From assembly GCA_033002965.1 (NCBI GenBank), contig JAURVB010012700.1:124001-188000 (forward strand): a stretch of DNA of 64,000 nucleotides. The letters are read 5' to 3'. Below the pieces are notes generated by a model, which made no database searches, had not been told where the DNA came from, and saw only the letters and a program-made list of their open reading frames with translations. Source of the stretch: Piper betle (Eukaryota > Streptophyta > Magnoliopsida > Piperales > Piperaceae). The stretch's first letter is position 1; the number at the start of each line of letters is the position of its first letter. Positions 11,701 to 24,820 of the stretch are shown here, piece by piece. Both the position numbers and the translations under genes were made by a program.

Positions 11701-13310
11701 ACGTTACACTGCAATCTATAACTTTCTTATAGCTGCTGTTTACTTACTTGAGTGTTGTCCGTGGCTTATTTTCTGTGATATTACTGCTGAAATAGAAATC
11801 AGCGATGAAGCTGTGTTGAAGTCTGGAACTTATGCCAAATTCTGGAATGAGTTTGGCAAGTCCATAAAGCTTGGAATTGTTGAAGATGCAACAAATAGAA
11901 ATCGTCTTGCGAAACTTCTAAGATTTGAAAGGTACATGGGGTTGTCTTTCGCTTGTTTAAAGTGCCAAATTTTATGGTCTTGTCAACTCCATCATGTGTG
12001 TCTGACCTTTTTATGTTTTGTTGCAGCTCGAAATCTGGCGGCAAGCTGACCTCTCTAGATAAATACATTTCAAGGATGAAATCAGGGCAGAAAGATATCT
12101 TTTACATAACTGGCACCAACAAAGAACAGTTGGAGAAATCTCCATTCCTAGAGAGACTGACAAAGAAAGACTATGAGGTATCATTTTCTTCGTTCGCGTC
12201 AAACTATGTTGCTTATTAGTTACAAACTGTCGTTAGCCCCAATTGTGAGTGAACTATTATATACTAGTATATTCATTGATCGAGCTTGGTCTGTAAAATG
12301 TCAAGGTATGTATATAGTTGCAGGCTCACATAGTCGATCGGGATGTATATAGTTGCAAGCTCACATAGATTATCGCTGTTGCTCGCTATTATATATTGTT
12401 CTATGTTTACGTTTTAGGTTGTGGTAGAAAGTTCATGTATTATTGTGAGACTAGGAAGTAAATCATCGATTTAACATCAATTTTAACGGAATATTGTCTT
12501 TCTGTGTAGGTCATTTTCTTCACAGATCCAGTGGATGAGTATCTCATGCAATACTTGATGGACTACGAAGACAAGAAATTCCAGAATGTGTCAAAGGAAG
12601 GTCTGAAACTAGGGAAAGAGTCCAAGATTAAGGAACTAAAAGAGTCATTCAAGGAGCTGACCAACTGGTGGAAGGGTGTCCTTTCCAGTGACAACGTAGA
12701 CTCTGTCAAGATTAGCAACCGCCTGGACAACACCCCTTGCGTTGTGGTCACATCCAAATATGGATGGAGTGCTAACATGGAAAGAATCATGTCATCGCAG
12801 ACTCTTTCGGATGCCAACAAGCAAGGTTACATGCGTGGCAAGAGGGTTCTTGAGATCAACCCCCGACATCCCATAATCAAGGAGCTCCGGGAAAAAGTTT
12901 CTACAAATGCAGAGGTTGATCCTTCAATTCCTAACTTAAAAATCCCATTTGACTATTTTTTAAGCCTTGATGCATCATAATAATCTTGAGTTTGTTGGTT
13001 ATAGGACGAGAGTGTGAAGCAAACGGCAAAGTTGATCTACCAAACTGCTCTCATGGAGAGTGGTTTCATGCTAGAAAACCCTAAAGACTTCGCTTCTCGT
13101 ATTTACGACTCTGTGAAGGCTAGTCTGGACATCAGCCCAGATGCTACGGTTGAAGAGGAGGAAGTTGAAGTCGAAGAGGAAGAGTCACCTGCCAAAGAGG
13201 GCGACTCTTCTGCAGGCGAGAAGGAAGACAAGTTTGACAAGGAGGAAGGCAATGCAGACAAGGAGGAAGACAAGGTTGAGGAGGAATCTCCATTGAAGGA
13301 TGAGTTGTAG
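8718..13310 (+). CDS. GRP94: Endoplasmin homolog (ER HSP90, GRP94/HSP90-7)
   Basis: Fifteen exons: 8718-8784, 9206-9329, 9445-9598, 9696-9776, 9861-9972, 10060-10186, 10263-10401, 10670-10799, 10902-11092, 11200-11415, 11502-11670, 11796-11931, 12027-12177, 12510-12914, 13005-13310. They total 2508 nt (835 aa), the usual size, with no frame break. Order: signal peptide ([19 protein letters not shown]); N-terminal ATPase domain with the HSP90 signature [26 protein letters not shown] and [12 protein letters not shown]; acidic linker (exons 8-9, E-rich repeats); middle domain ([33 protein letters not shown]); C-terminal dimerisation domain (MERIMSSQ); acidic tail ending KDEL. The KDEL signal retains it in the ER lumen, where the family folds secretory and membrane client proteins, in Arabidopsis including CLAVATA-pathway receptors. 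The start of exon 12 is the least certain splice site. Intron 1 holds a (GT)n microsatellite. Confidence 0.97.
8985..9012. repeat. (GT)n microsatellite in GRP94 intron 1
   Basis: An interrupted GTGTGCGTGTGTGTG run followed by poly-T, in the first intron of GRP94. Confidence 0.85.
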
Positions 13311-15620
13311 ATTGCTTTGACAAAATCATAATCTAGGCAATGATAATTAATTTCTTGTGCTATTACCACCCACCACCTCTTTCAGGATGAGAGAGGAAAT
13401 GCAGACGGACTACTTACACTTCTAGTTTTAGGAAGAGTCTTTGTGGTCGTTTGTTCTCATGCGTCATATGTTTCGTAGCCATGGAAGCTGAAATTTTGAG
13501 GTGCAATTGTGCTATTTAGCTTGGACTAATTCGCTGTTCTGTGGACTTTAGTGACATGCCCGAGGTTGCGAAGTTATATTATCAAGTTACTCTTTTTGGT
13601 GATTCGAAATCATCCATCTTCGTTTCCACTTTAGCATCAAAGCACCAAAACTATGAACCCTACAATCACAATTATGTCTGAATCCAATGACTTGCCCAAA
13701 TGGCCACAGCTTCCTGTTAGTCGTATTCGGCTAACACTCATGCCTTTTCAGAACTAGACAAACCTTTTATGCAAATGTAAACCAACAGATGAGGTTCTCT
13801 TTGTCCACGCCCATGTTTGCGAATCCATGAATTAGGTGGATATGGGTTTCCAGCAGAATGGCTCATCTTCAAGATAAGAAAGCCAGTTTGTTTTCAACAT
13901 TAAACAAATACACCTAATAGAAAACATTTTATGGCAAGTTCTCTCCCCAAAAAATGAGGGCAAGGATTAACGGAATAAGCGGGGAATCAAGTTGGATGGT
14001 AGCTCTTTCAGATTGTTGGGCATTAACAAGGGCCATTTTTTGTAGGCAAAGGAGTTCTCTAACTTTGCTTTCATTGGCAACTCTTGAGATTACATAAATG
14101 AAAAGATCAGCAAAGCTATGGGTGTCTTTTGCAGCAAAGAGCTTTGGAAACATGGACCAGACACAAATCCCACTACAACAGGAATCTCATCTTCAAACCC
14201 CTTTTCACCGCCTACTGCGTATTCTTAGCAGCATCGCTTTTGTATCTTTAATTAGCTGTTTGTTCATTAATGGTACTTTAATCTCAACTACTTATCAAGT
14301 GTGTGTTGCTGAGTCTGGTCTGACATGGTTTTTTGGTATACAGGATGCATGATATTCTTTTCTTACTCATTTTAAGCTTTTATACTCTTTCATTCTTCAT
14401 ATTTAGCCATTACATACTCAACATATGGTATATATTAAATGGAAATCATTAATCGCTAACCAACTAAAATCGATGATGTAAGAAGTTTTTTTGACGAATG
14501 TTCTTTCTGATACAACTTGTGAGGAAAAATGAGGAAACAAAATGATCTTCACTGCTACCCTATATCTTTAAAAAAATAGTGATGGGTTTTGAAGGTTTCA
14601 ATCAATGGTTGAACTTTATCTGATGATGCCCTTTGCTTCAAGGAAAAGATTTGCATCCTGTCTCCAACTGCTGAAACGAAACTTTAGCAGAATCTGTGTA
14701 ATCGTTTTTATCTTCATGGAAAAAAGATTGCTTTATTGATGGATTCTTGTTTCAGCCGCCATCTATGTCTGAAAGGAATAAAGTGAAACTCCTCTAAATT
14801 TACTCACCACAAATGTATCATATTTTTGCAACAAGGTAGAAGTCTGTCTATTTACGATCAAGAAATATAGCAATAAGAGAACTTAAACCTTAGTTCTCTT
14901 TTGATGAAACAAACTTTTGATGTTTCTTTTTTAAGAAAAAAAACCAATTAACGATTAATTGTACCCGAGTTAAAACCAAACCGAGTCAGGTCACCTTTGC
15001 GTGTGCTAATCACCTGCCGTAGGCCCTCCCCCATATTGTCAAGATGCAACTAATTAAAGAGTTGCAATTGATTGACTAATCTGTTCTTGGCAAATGGATC
15101 CCCCTAATGATAACAACGGTGCACGCTTCAGATTGTCATCATATTTTTAGTCCCTCAAGAACAAAAAGAGTAACAACCGAGGATTTGAAAAAGCTTGCCA
15201 AAACAGCAAAGTGGTCTTCATGATCGGTCATTCACACCATCCATCCAACTCAGAAACCATAGATTTACACTAAAGCAAGATAATCTGCAAAGGGGAAGCT
15301 AGGGAAGCAGGGAAAGAGAGAAGGATCATAATCTAGTACTGTTGTCTCTTTAACCACTTTCGACTGTATCAGTATGGGCAGATCAGATTATATGAGATAA
15401 ATTGACAAATATGAGCATGCACCATCATCACATCAAGAACAACTACATCATATTGAATTACAGCTGAAAATGGTATAATACATATGAAATTTGTCCAACC
15501 TAAATGGAATTGCCCATCAACCCCACCACGGACTGCATCTTTATGAAATGAATGAAGTTAGGATAAGAATTCTCCCATTTGGAGAGGACCATGGAGGTGA
15601 GGTGAAGCAAGTCAGTCCAT
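13311..15620. other. GRP94 3' flank and spacer, no gene seen
   Basis: The first 250-300 bases are probably the GRP94 3' UTR. The rest is AT-rich. Short ORFs (for example around 13929-14352, on both strands) have no recognisable domain. Nothing else supported. Confidence 0.5.
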
Positions 15621-17329
15621 CTAACAGCTAAAAGATAAAATAGAGAGGAAGATCAAGCCAGCCAGAACAGCAATGAATGGTGTTGTCTGGTGCGTTAAGT
15701 GGATTCCTGTGCTTGCATCTGCAGTGGCCAAGTTTGCTAGAAATGAAGGATTCTCTTCTCGGTTTTGATCACCATTATCCCCAAAAATTACACCTCTGTC
15801 TGCGCCGGTGGCCGGGGTGACCGGAGTTCCGGCCAACTGGTCACCACTCATCGGAGAATCTTGGATCGATTTCTGGGCACTAAAGAATAAAAAAGGAAGA
15901 AAAGAAAGCAAGAGTATCAAATCTGCACCCAAAAGAGAGGAGGAAGAACAAAAGAAAAAGAATATAAGAGGAAAACTTTAATCTTTCTCACTTTTTTTTT
16001 CAGCTTTATTCATTTGACCACTAAGGCACTAATCATTTTTTATCACATTATACTCACAAGAATAAATCTATACCAAATACTCAATTAGAGTTGAATTTAG
16101 ACAATCCCACTCCACGATGCACCCCATAGCCATAAAAAAATGCACGTATACTCAGATTTCTAAAAACTTGGATCCAAAATGAACAAATAAACAGCCAAGA
16201 ATAAAGCATTGGGCAATCAAAAGATCGTAATGACTTGAAGGTGAACTGCTGATGGGAATCCACGCCAAAATAAGGTTAAAAAAACAATGTATTGAAAACA
16301 AAGTATTGATGATGAAAACATAAACGTAGGGATGGTTACTTTGTTGATTGTGGTATCAAACAAACTATCATGAAAACGATTATAAACTGTTTAATCAGTT
16401 GACTCTGTTGATGAACACATATAGTAAAAGCAAAAATGCAATCTTTTGTTTTTGATTGATGAATGAATAGCCACAAAGATTTTGTTACCTTGTTGTTGCA
16501 GGGCAGAAAGTGATATGATAATCTGCACCTGCGCAGGTGAAGGTGCTGGTGGCGTCGTCGTAGGCGTAGCTATACGACCTCGGGCACGCCGTCTTGAACA
16601 TCTCCGAGTACACCGACGGCCGGCAAGTATCCGGCGAACCATACGCCCCACTACAGCAGTACTCCGGCCTGCCGAACGCCTCGCACGCGCTCCGGCAAGC
16701 CTCGCCGTCGGCGCCGGCCCGGAGCTCTGCAGGGCACCGGCGGCCGAGGTCAGCGGCGCAGCCGGTGGCACCGCACTCGCCTCTGCCGCCGGCGGCCGTC
16801 ACCGACATCGGCAGGTTGTAGCCGTCGACCAGGCTGACGTCGTAGAAGTCCATCCCGCCGCCGCCGCCGAGGGTGAACTCGGCGAGGGTGGCCGGCGGGG
16901 CGGCGCCGGAGCCACCGCACTCCGCCCGGCCGGAGCCGCAGTCGCCGGTGGAGCAGGTGCCCTGCCCTTCGCCATCGAAGGAGCATCCGGTGCGGCCCCA
17001 GAAGCGGCCGGACCAGCCGGTTGGGGCTTGGAAGGAGCGGGTGGCGCCTTGCCGGAGCTCGAACCCAGTCGTCTCCAACGCCTGGCTGCCGGCGCTGGAC
17101 AAGATCCCTGGCCAAACAGTGTAGGCGCAGCTGTTTACGATTGTGAACGTTGCCGGAGAAGTACCTGGTATACAACATTCACCGGAAAATAAAACAAGTA
17201 ATCAGTAAAATAGATTCAAGCTTTTGATGAAAAAACATGACGCTAACATCTACCCACAAACGAACACAGTGTACCACCTCTGAGAAGGGATAGAAGAAGC
17301 AATCCAAGAAGAAACAAGTGATCTTTCAT
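15621..17329 (-). CDS. Thaumatin-like protein with GPI-anchor tail (TLP1)
   Basis: Three exons on the minus strand: 17329-17278, 17164-16489 and 15879-15621, total 987 nt (328 aa). Exon 1 is a signal peptide (MKDHLFLLGLLLLSLLRG). Exon 2 is a full thaumatin domain: [103 protein letters not shown]. It is cysteine-rich, with the acidic-cleft E and D residues in the AEFTL and [10 protein letters not shown] motifs. A TAA sits just after the exon 2 donor, so unspliced reading would end there. Exon 3 (S/T/P-rich, then the hydrophobic end TTPFIAVLAGLIFLSILSFSC) looks like a GPI-attachment signal. The family (PR-5) is apoplastic and defence- or stress-related and may bind beta-glucans. The GPI tail predicts a plasma-membrane or cell-wall face location. 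Intact. Confidence 0.88.
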
Positions 17330-18354
17330 GGCTATATTAACGTATGATCCACCAAGTTCTGCTTTACTATTTTTTCTAGCTTCTACCACCTTCTCCCTCC
17401 TTGCTCAAGTCTCTCTTGGTCTTCCCTTCTCACAGTGGAAGTGCTACGACCGTTGAAGCAAAAAAAAAAAACCGACAGTCGGAAGCTGCATTAATGGCGG
17501 TTAATGGATCTTGCAGTGAGAGAGGGAGACCAAGAACGGGGAGCAAGGAGAAAGAGTTTGTAACCGACGTCGAAGCAAACCAAAGCTGCATTAATATATA
17601 GCATCCTACATATGTTGATTTTACTTATAATAATTAACATATAATCATATTTTTAGCTCCTCATAGTTTTGGTAATGCTGTAGCGTGTAACATCACTGTC
17701 GCAACCATTTTTTGTTTGATTCTTACGTCTTCAAGATATTAGGATTGGGGATTTAACAGTTTATTAATATTATGATGTTATAGCGGAATATATGAAGCTT
17801 CCCTCGATTATTGATGCATTAGAGTTATATATTATATACATATTATTATAATCTAAATTCGATAACGTTGAGTTTTTTTACGTGGAAAAGAATGGATGAT
17901 CTCCGAGTTCCTTGTTTTTCCTAATCATATTATTATTTTATTGTGCTATTTTTTATTTTTTTCTCCTATGGCTATGAATGGTAATTAATCAATTACACGT
18001 AGGTGGGTCCACAGAGGTCATTTGTGATGACAGGCTGCGGTTTACTAACCCCTAGAATCGACCGTTAGCTGCCTCGGCCGTCAGAATCCTGCCGTTAGGC
18101 CGTCCGGCTTTTGTCCCCCCTTCCCCCGTCTCGTTCGTGTCCAGATTCGACCGTTGGGGGTCCGTGACTGTTACGCACTACACACCATCAATAACGTAGA
18201 TGAAAAATGCCTCGTGGGAGCCACTAGCCGCTGGGGGGTCCAGCCTAAAAATAACCTTTCAATGTCCCCTATTATTACATGGTGGGACCTTTTTTCCACA
18301 TACCAGATGCCACTTTAATTCATGTAATAAGATATAAGATATAAAATCTCTGTA
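17330..18354. other. TLP1 promoter and spacer
   Basis: Upstream of TLP1. A TATATATTAA motif on the minus strand at about 17590-17600 could be its TATA box, with a leader of about 260 bp, but this is uncertain. No gene seen in the rest. Confidence 0.4.
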
Positions 18355-18490
18355 ATATATATAAAACTTTGTTGTGTGCTGTATACATTTTATAAAATGA
18401 GAGCCATTCAATTATGATCCAGTAACTCTCATTACGATTTAACGACTCTCATACAGCACACCACAGAACTTTTATATATATATATATATA
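18355..18490. repeat. Small inverted-repeat (MITE-like) element
   Basis: Left arm 18355-18384 and right arm 18451-18490 are imperfect reverse complements (TATATAAAACTTTGTTGTG against its mirror ending ACAGAACTTTTATATATA; both carry the palindromic partner GTGCTGTAT/ATACAGCAC). Between them are short CTCTCAT-type repeats. It can fold into a hairpin. The ends run into TA-rich sequence, so the exact borders and target duplication are unclear. Confidence 0.55.
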
Positions 18491-20595
18491 TACCAATGTC
18501 TTCATTATGCATGCAGGTTTAATTAATGAAGAGAAAAGTTATATATGAAAAATTCTTAACGAGGGGACATTTTTTTGGGTAAAATTTGAAGTCCCAAGCT
18601 ATTTTAAGTCCAAATTAAAGTATAGTTCGCCAAATGCTAGGCTAAATGCCACCCCCACCCCGGCTCTAAGAAGGGGAAATCACGTGGGCCATGATAGATG
18701 GGCCTGCTCGTCTTTTTATTGTAATTGATTGCGTTTATTGAGGTTACTCATGTTCATGCAGGGTTCTGTTTTGGATATCGTGGGCTTGTGGTCTTAGGCA
18801 TTGCCATTGGCTTACTTGATTACATATTAATCGTCCTAATTATTGCTCCATCCTAGTTTAAGCCTGGTTTGATTCGTGTCATTGAGCGAAATTAGAGTAT
18901 GAGAAATTATCACAAATCAATTGAGCAAATGCCCAACCAAGTAGTTGCTGTGTACGCTAATGTTGTCATGTACATATAACACTTCCTTTTCCACTCTTGC
19001 AATATTATCGAACGCACGTATATTTTACATTAAAAAAATAGTTCTATGGCACAGTATTCTATAATGTCATCTAGCAAAAATTCTAGGTGTACATTTGTTT
19101 GTCTATATATAGCGTCATGTGGAAGGAAATTATTGATAATATGTTAATGAGCCAATTCAAACAAAACGATATTGCTTGAAAAGAATTGGGATTTAAACTC
19201 ATTTTCCAAGACGTTGTTTGCATCTGATTCTCTACGTGCATGCAAAACAGCTGACAGTTGTTTGTACTCATCAATAAAAGCAAAACGCTCTGCATGCATG
19301 ACGTTTGTACTCTGAAAATACTCACTTTCCACGACGTGCAAATATGGCAGCTTCTCTGGGTGCATCATGCATGCTTTTGGATAATCATATACACGAGATA
19401 AGGTTGCTGGTTTGTTTTAGATACGAGAAAAATGCTTTGGGAATATATTAGATATTTTTTCCTTATCTTCTGATGATTCATATATATGACCTAGCAACAA
19501 CTCTGTGGACGTGTCCTCCATGTTTGTTCTCTGAACTTTTTATGTGTACATAGATGGAGATAAGGCCTTTCTTCCATCTCATTCCTCCTTTGGATTAGCA
19601 TACTCGCTCTTGCTTTAACTTGCCTTTACCAAAGCTTGGCAATGGCATCCAATGTCCAGCAGTGTTTGCATGATAAGGTAATATATATCTGGTCGGTGTT
19701 ATATAGCAAATGCCCATGCAAAGTCTACGCAAAAGCGGATCATCATCGATTCATCTTCATGATTCCAACATGCTTTTGTAAAGCTCGATAGTTGCTTTAG
19801 TTGCCAAAAAATGCTCCTTCAACTTCAATTTGCTAGCTGATACTCCAGGTTTTAGTCGTTATTAATTTCCCCCCAAAAAAAATTGCTACCATTGAAATTA
19901 CATGACCTGGTTTTTATTTGTTCCATGTTGATACCATTTCTTCTTTTGACGTCGGTTTAGCACTGACTGTTGACAAAAAACCAAATCTTACAAGAGATTG
20001 ATCCAAGTGGTCAAAAGAGCGCAACATGCAGAGGTCTGTAGTAGTGTTAAATATTTGTCAATGACGTCCAAAGGCTCGTCTCCTCATGATCTCGATAAGA
20101 ATTGCATCACAAAAGGAGCAATGCGCAAGGAAGTTGATGGCGTTTTGTGCGTCTTTTGCCATGGACAAATGGATTTGCTAACTTCTTGTGTACCATTCGA
20201 GCGTTTTAAGGACTCATACATACGTATACATTTGCTTTAGTGCTTTGGCATTTCTCCCAACTTTCCATAGATGAAGTAATTGGTTAGTACAGAGGGCGTA
20301 TACTAATTCCCCTTCCATGGATCAATCACCAAATTCATTTTCCCCACTTTTATCCTCAACTTTGATCATTCGTGATTCAAGTGTACCTTGGTTACACCAT
20401 TCTCGTCAAGAAACTCTCTCATATATAAGAAAGGTCAAATCTCTACAAATGCTCAATATAGCTTGTGAATTAAGTTCTTTTGTGACATGCAATATGCATC
20501 ACAAATTAACCCAGATTCACATACCCTTTTAGTTCCAAAAAAATCATGTAAGATCAACTCATTGTCACCCGTAATTTTGCACGACCAAATCACAT
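18491..20595. other. Intergenic, no gene seen
   Basis: AT-rich spacer with only short ORFs lacking domains (for example near 19083-19368 and 19998-20240). Confidence 0.5.
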
Positions 20596-20600
20596 CAGTG

Positions 20601-21236
20601 TGTTAGGAAATAGACGCTCTAGTATAAACAACCTAGAAAATATTTCCCCTTAAGATGAAATAAAATAAATATAAGATGAATAGGAGGCACTAAGATAAAA
20701 ATAAATGGAAACTTTCTTCCAAATTAGGAAAAAAATAAAACCAACCTGCTCGATCAATTTCGATTAAGAAAATCTCTTACAATCAAGTATCGAATAAAAA
20801 TTTAACAAAACTCTCTTAATACAAATGAGACCAATAATAAGATCTGAAAAATGCAATTCTTGAAAAATACAATATATGAGAAATTAAAAAATTAACATAC
20901 ACCTCAAAAGAAAATTTGATCAACTTCCGATCAACCTCACTCTGTGGATTATGACTCCGACTTCAACTTGAGTTGATGAAGAACTTCTCCGAACTTTCCT
21001 TTTATGAGCCAAATGTGCTAAAAAACTTTTAAAAGAATATTCTATTTAACATCAATATAATTCTCCTTTATATAGAAAAATATGAGTAAAATTTTACAAG
21101 TCACCTCATTAAACTTCTATAGAAAATAACAAAATTACATATAGGTATACGAAACACCAACTATTAGTGTGATAAACGAAAGGCCAAAAACTGACAATTG
21201 AGTTTTTCAATGCTACTGGGTGAGGGAAACTCAACA
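20601..21236 (-). repeat. Copia copy 1, 3' LTR
   Basis: Starts TGTTAGGAAATAGAC and ends ACTCAACA, so the TG...CA ends are kept. Matches 24821-25421 along its length with scattered substitutions and small indels. Confidence 0.9.
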
Positions 21237-21299
21237 AATCCTCCCCTTCATGAATCCATAAGCTAACTAGACATAAGTAGTAACAAAATTCTCCATACT

Positions 21300-24200
21300 A
21301 GCTCCACTTTGTCAAAATAAATGTTTGTCATTTGTCACAATCTTGATTAATAACTTTCTCTTCAATACATCTCTTACCCAATGATAACGAACATCTATGT
21401 ATTTACTCTTTTAATGAAAACTAGAGTTCTTACTCATGTATAACACTTTACTATCACAAAGTACCTTATACTTATCTTGACTTATCTCAATTTCATTCAA
21501 AAATCTTTTCAACCATAGAACCTCTTTGCAAGCTTCTGTAACTGCAATGAATTTAGCTTCAGTTGTGGATAGAGGAATACACTTTTGCAATTTGGACTAC
21601 CAAAAAATAGCACCACCCGCAAAAGTAATAACAACCCCAGAAGTAGACCTCTTAGAGTCAAGATCACCAACCATATCTACATCAGTATAACATGATAATA
21701 TAGGCTTACCTCCTTCAAAGCATAAACCTAACTTGGAAGTACCTCTCTTTAGGAACTTGCTTGAGGCTATACAAGCTTTTCTTTAATATGCACACCATCT
21801 GTTTCTTTTCCTTATCTACAAAACCCTTAGGTTGTTCTATATATATTGTTTCATCAAGATCACTATGAGAAATACAGTCTTCACATCTAATTATTCAACC
21901 TCCAAATCCATACTTGTAGCTAAACCTAGCACACAATGGATTGGAGACATTTTTACGACAGGTGAGAAAATTTTGTCAAAGTCAATATCTTTCTTTTGCC
22001 TAAAACCTTTCACCACAAATCTTGCCTTGTACCTTGGTTGTGAGTTACATTCTTTATGCTTAAGCCGATAAATCCACTTATTCTTCAAAACCTTTCTCTC
22101 CTTAGGAAGATTGACAAGCTCATACATTTTGTTCACGTACAATGATTTTAGTTCCTCTAACATGACACTTACCCATTTGTTTTTTTCTTTGTGACTAAGA
22201 ACTTCACTGAAGTCTCCAGGCTCATCACTTTCTATGAGAGTCGCATAAGTAGACTTTGGATACTTTGTGGATGGCTTAACAATTCTACCAAATTTTGTTC
22301 TAGTAGCATCAGCCTCCCCTTGATCAATAACCCGATCACCATCATGTACCTATTCATCAACAACATCAAGAATTGTATCATTAGTAATATCATTATCCTC
22401 ACCTTCACCTTCACAAGGCAAAGAAATAAGAATGTCATCTTTGACTTCTTCATTAATCTATTCAGCAACATCTTGAATAATATTCTCTACAATTATTTGA
22501 GTAGTTATTTCATTCCCAAAGTCCTCCAGAAATTAATTCTCTCGAAACACTACATCCTGGCTTTGAACAATCTTTTTCTCCTTAGGATCCCAAAGTCTGG
22601 AACTAAATTCTTCATCCCCCTAACCCAGAAATATGCATTCAAATGTCCTACTATCAAGCTTAGACCTTAATTTCTTTGGCATATGTACAAAGGCTTTACA
22701 GCCAAACACCCTTAAATGAGTGTATTTTACCTTCCTACTAGTCCAAACTTTTTTTGGAACATCTCCATCTAAAGCAAGTGTAGGAGACCTGTTAATTAAA
22801 TAACAAGCAGTACAAACAACTTTAGCCCAAAATCTTTTAGGTAATTTTGTTGTAGAAAGCATGCACCTAACCCCTTATAGAATTGTTCTGTTCATTCTCT
22901 CAGCCACTCCATTTAATTGTGGGGTATAGGAAACAGTGTTCTCATGCCAAATGCCATGTTTATCACAATAAACCTGAAACTCATTAGAATAATACTCACC
23001 TTCATTATCACTTTTCAAACATTTCAAAGTCTTCCCTGTTTTTTTCTCTACAAGAACATGAAATAATTTGATAGTATTAAACACATTACATTTATTCTTC
23101 AAACAGTAATACCATACCTTCTTTGAAGCATCATCAATAAAAGTGACAAAATAAGAAGCCCCACCAAGAGACTTTATCTCCATTGGAACACAGACATCAG
23201 AATGTACAAGTTCAAGTATTTGTATCTTCCTTTTGCTAGTGGATATAAAAGAAGCACTATGTTGTTTTCCAGCCAAACAATAATCACAAGAACTTAGTAT
23301 TGTCCCATCAAGTTGTGAAAGATAGTTTGTCTTCTTCAAAAATTCTAGCCCTTATTCTTTCATGTGTCCTAACTTTTTATGCCACAAATCAGCTGTGAGA
23401 ATAATAGAGGTAACATTAACCTCTCCGTCAACCAGACTAGATGTAGTCTTATAAAGACCACCACACTTCTTCCCTTTAGTAAACACTAAAGAACCTTTCA
23501 CCAATTTCCATAACCCACATAAAAATTGTGAAACATAGCGCTCGTCATCTAGCACACCTGTTGATATCAAATTCAATCTTAAATCAAGAATATGAGGCAC
23601 ATTTTTCAAAACAAGTTTGCAACCAGAATCGGTCATAATATGCACATCACCATAACCAAAAATTTTAGCCCATCTTCACCACACTTAGATCAGTTATCAC
23701 ATAAGCGTTGAAGAAATCTCTAAATGGGGTAGCATGAAATGATACACTGGAATCAATCACCCAACTAATATCATCATTAGTTGTCAAACAATTATTTCCA
23801 ACATCAAGTATGATTAGTATATCTTTTGTTGCAACATTGACAGTCTTATCATCTTCACTCTTATTGTCAAACACCTTACTATTTCTTAGATCTTTTTTGT
23901 ATTTGTAACAGTTCTGTTTCTTATGGCCGGCTTTATCAGAATAAAAGCACTTGAAAGTCTTGTTTATGGATTTAGACCTTCCTTACTCTTATCTTTTCTA
24001 CTTGGATTCCTACTTTTGATCTTCCCCGAGAACAAAATTTAAAAATCAAAGATTGAGATGAATTAGAGAAGGTTACCTGTTGTGTTTTCCTTCTCACATC
24101 TTCACTCAAAAGACAATTTGAAACCATATCAAAAGTCAACTGCTTGTCAAAAATATTCAAAAAATAGCTAAAGGTTCCCAAGACTCCAGTAGAGTATTCA

Positions 24201-24743
24201 ATAATAGACAAGTTTATCAAGTATCAGCAAGAGGCATATTCAAAGTAGATATTGAGTTAATATATCTTGCATCTTAGTGATGTAGTCACTGACTTCTGTC
24301 CCATCCTTATACCAAATATTTATCAACCTTCTGACCAACAAATTTTGGTTTTTAGGAGTGTCTCTCTCATATATATATATATATAAGAGCTTATCCCAAA
24401 GCTCTTTGGCTATTTTTGTTCTCGTCACATGGTTATATACATTCTGTTCTAACCATTGTCTGATCAAAGCTATGCATTTTTTGTCCATCTTGATCCATTC
24501 AGTTGTGACACTCGACTCAACCTTAGTAATAGGCAGAGGAGGAGAAATTAAAGGAGCTTTCCCTTCATCAGTTACAACCAGAGTAGCACTCAATGGTGGA
24601 CTGGAACTCGACGACTCAGGAGGATCAAGAATTGGATCATATAAATCCTTAGTGAATAAATAATCAATCATACGACCCTTCCAGTAATGCCAATTAGACT
24701 TACCTTTAAGGGTGACCATCTTAACATGTTTCTCATCATTCAT
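21300..24743 (-). pseudogene. Copia copy 1 gag-pol polyprotein remnant
   Basis: Gag starts at 24743 (MNDEKHVKMVTLKGKSNWHY). A zinc knuckle near 23890-23950 has lost one Cys (CFYSDKAGH). The protease motif near 23740-23770 reads WVIDSSVSFHAT, with the usual D-S-G changed to D-S-S. GAG-pre-integrase LWHKKLGHM lies near 23350-23390. Integrase 23339-22620 has the CDYCLAGKQH and HSDVC blocks, the core DNEGEYYSNEF, and NGVAERMNRTI. The RT N-terminal part is at 22163-21760, then the sequence jumps from LYSLKQ to the RNase H side (DVDMVGDLDSKRSTSGVV, then LSTTEAKFIA near 21545-21585), losing the YVDD catalytic box. Many frameshifts and stops. It cannot make active enzymes. Confidence 0.88.
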
Positions 24744-24820
24744 CTTGACACAAAAGATTACTACCCAAAACCAAGATAAACAAAAAGAAAAACCAAAGCT
24801 AACCAAGTTCTCATATTATT

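Noticed and set aside
16485..16487. Stop codon ending TLP1 after FCPATTR
   Set aside because: The TAA spans the GT of a good splice donor, and an in-phase exon with a GPI-type tail lies downstream, so the spliced form is preferred. Intron retention remains possible.
16482..17192. 236-codon plus-strand ORF opposite TLP1
   Set aside because: Shadow of the GC-rich thaumatin-domain exon on the other strand; alanine/glycine-rich with no domain.
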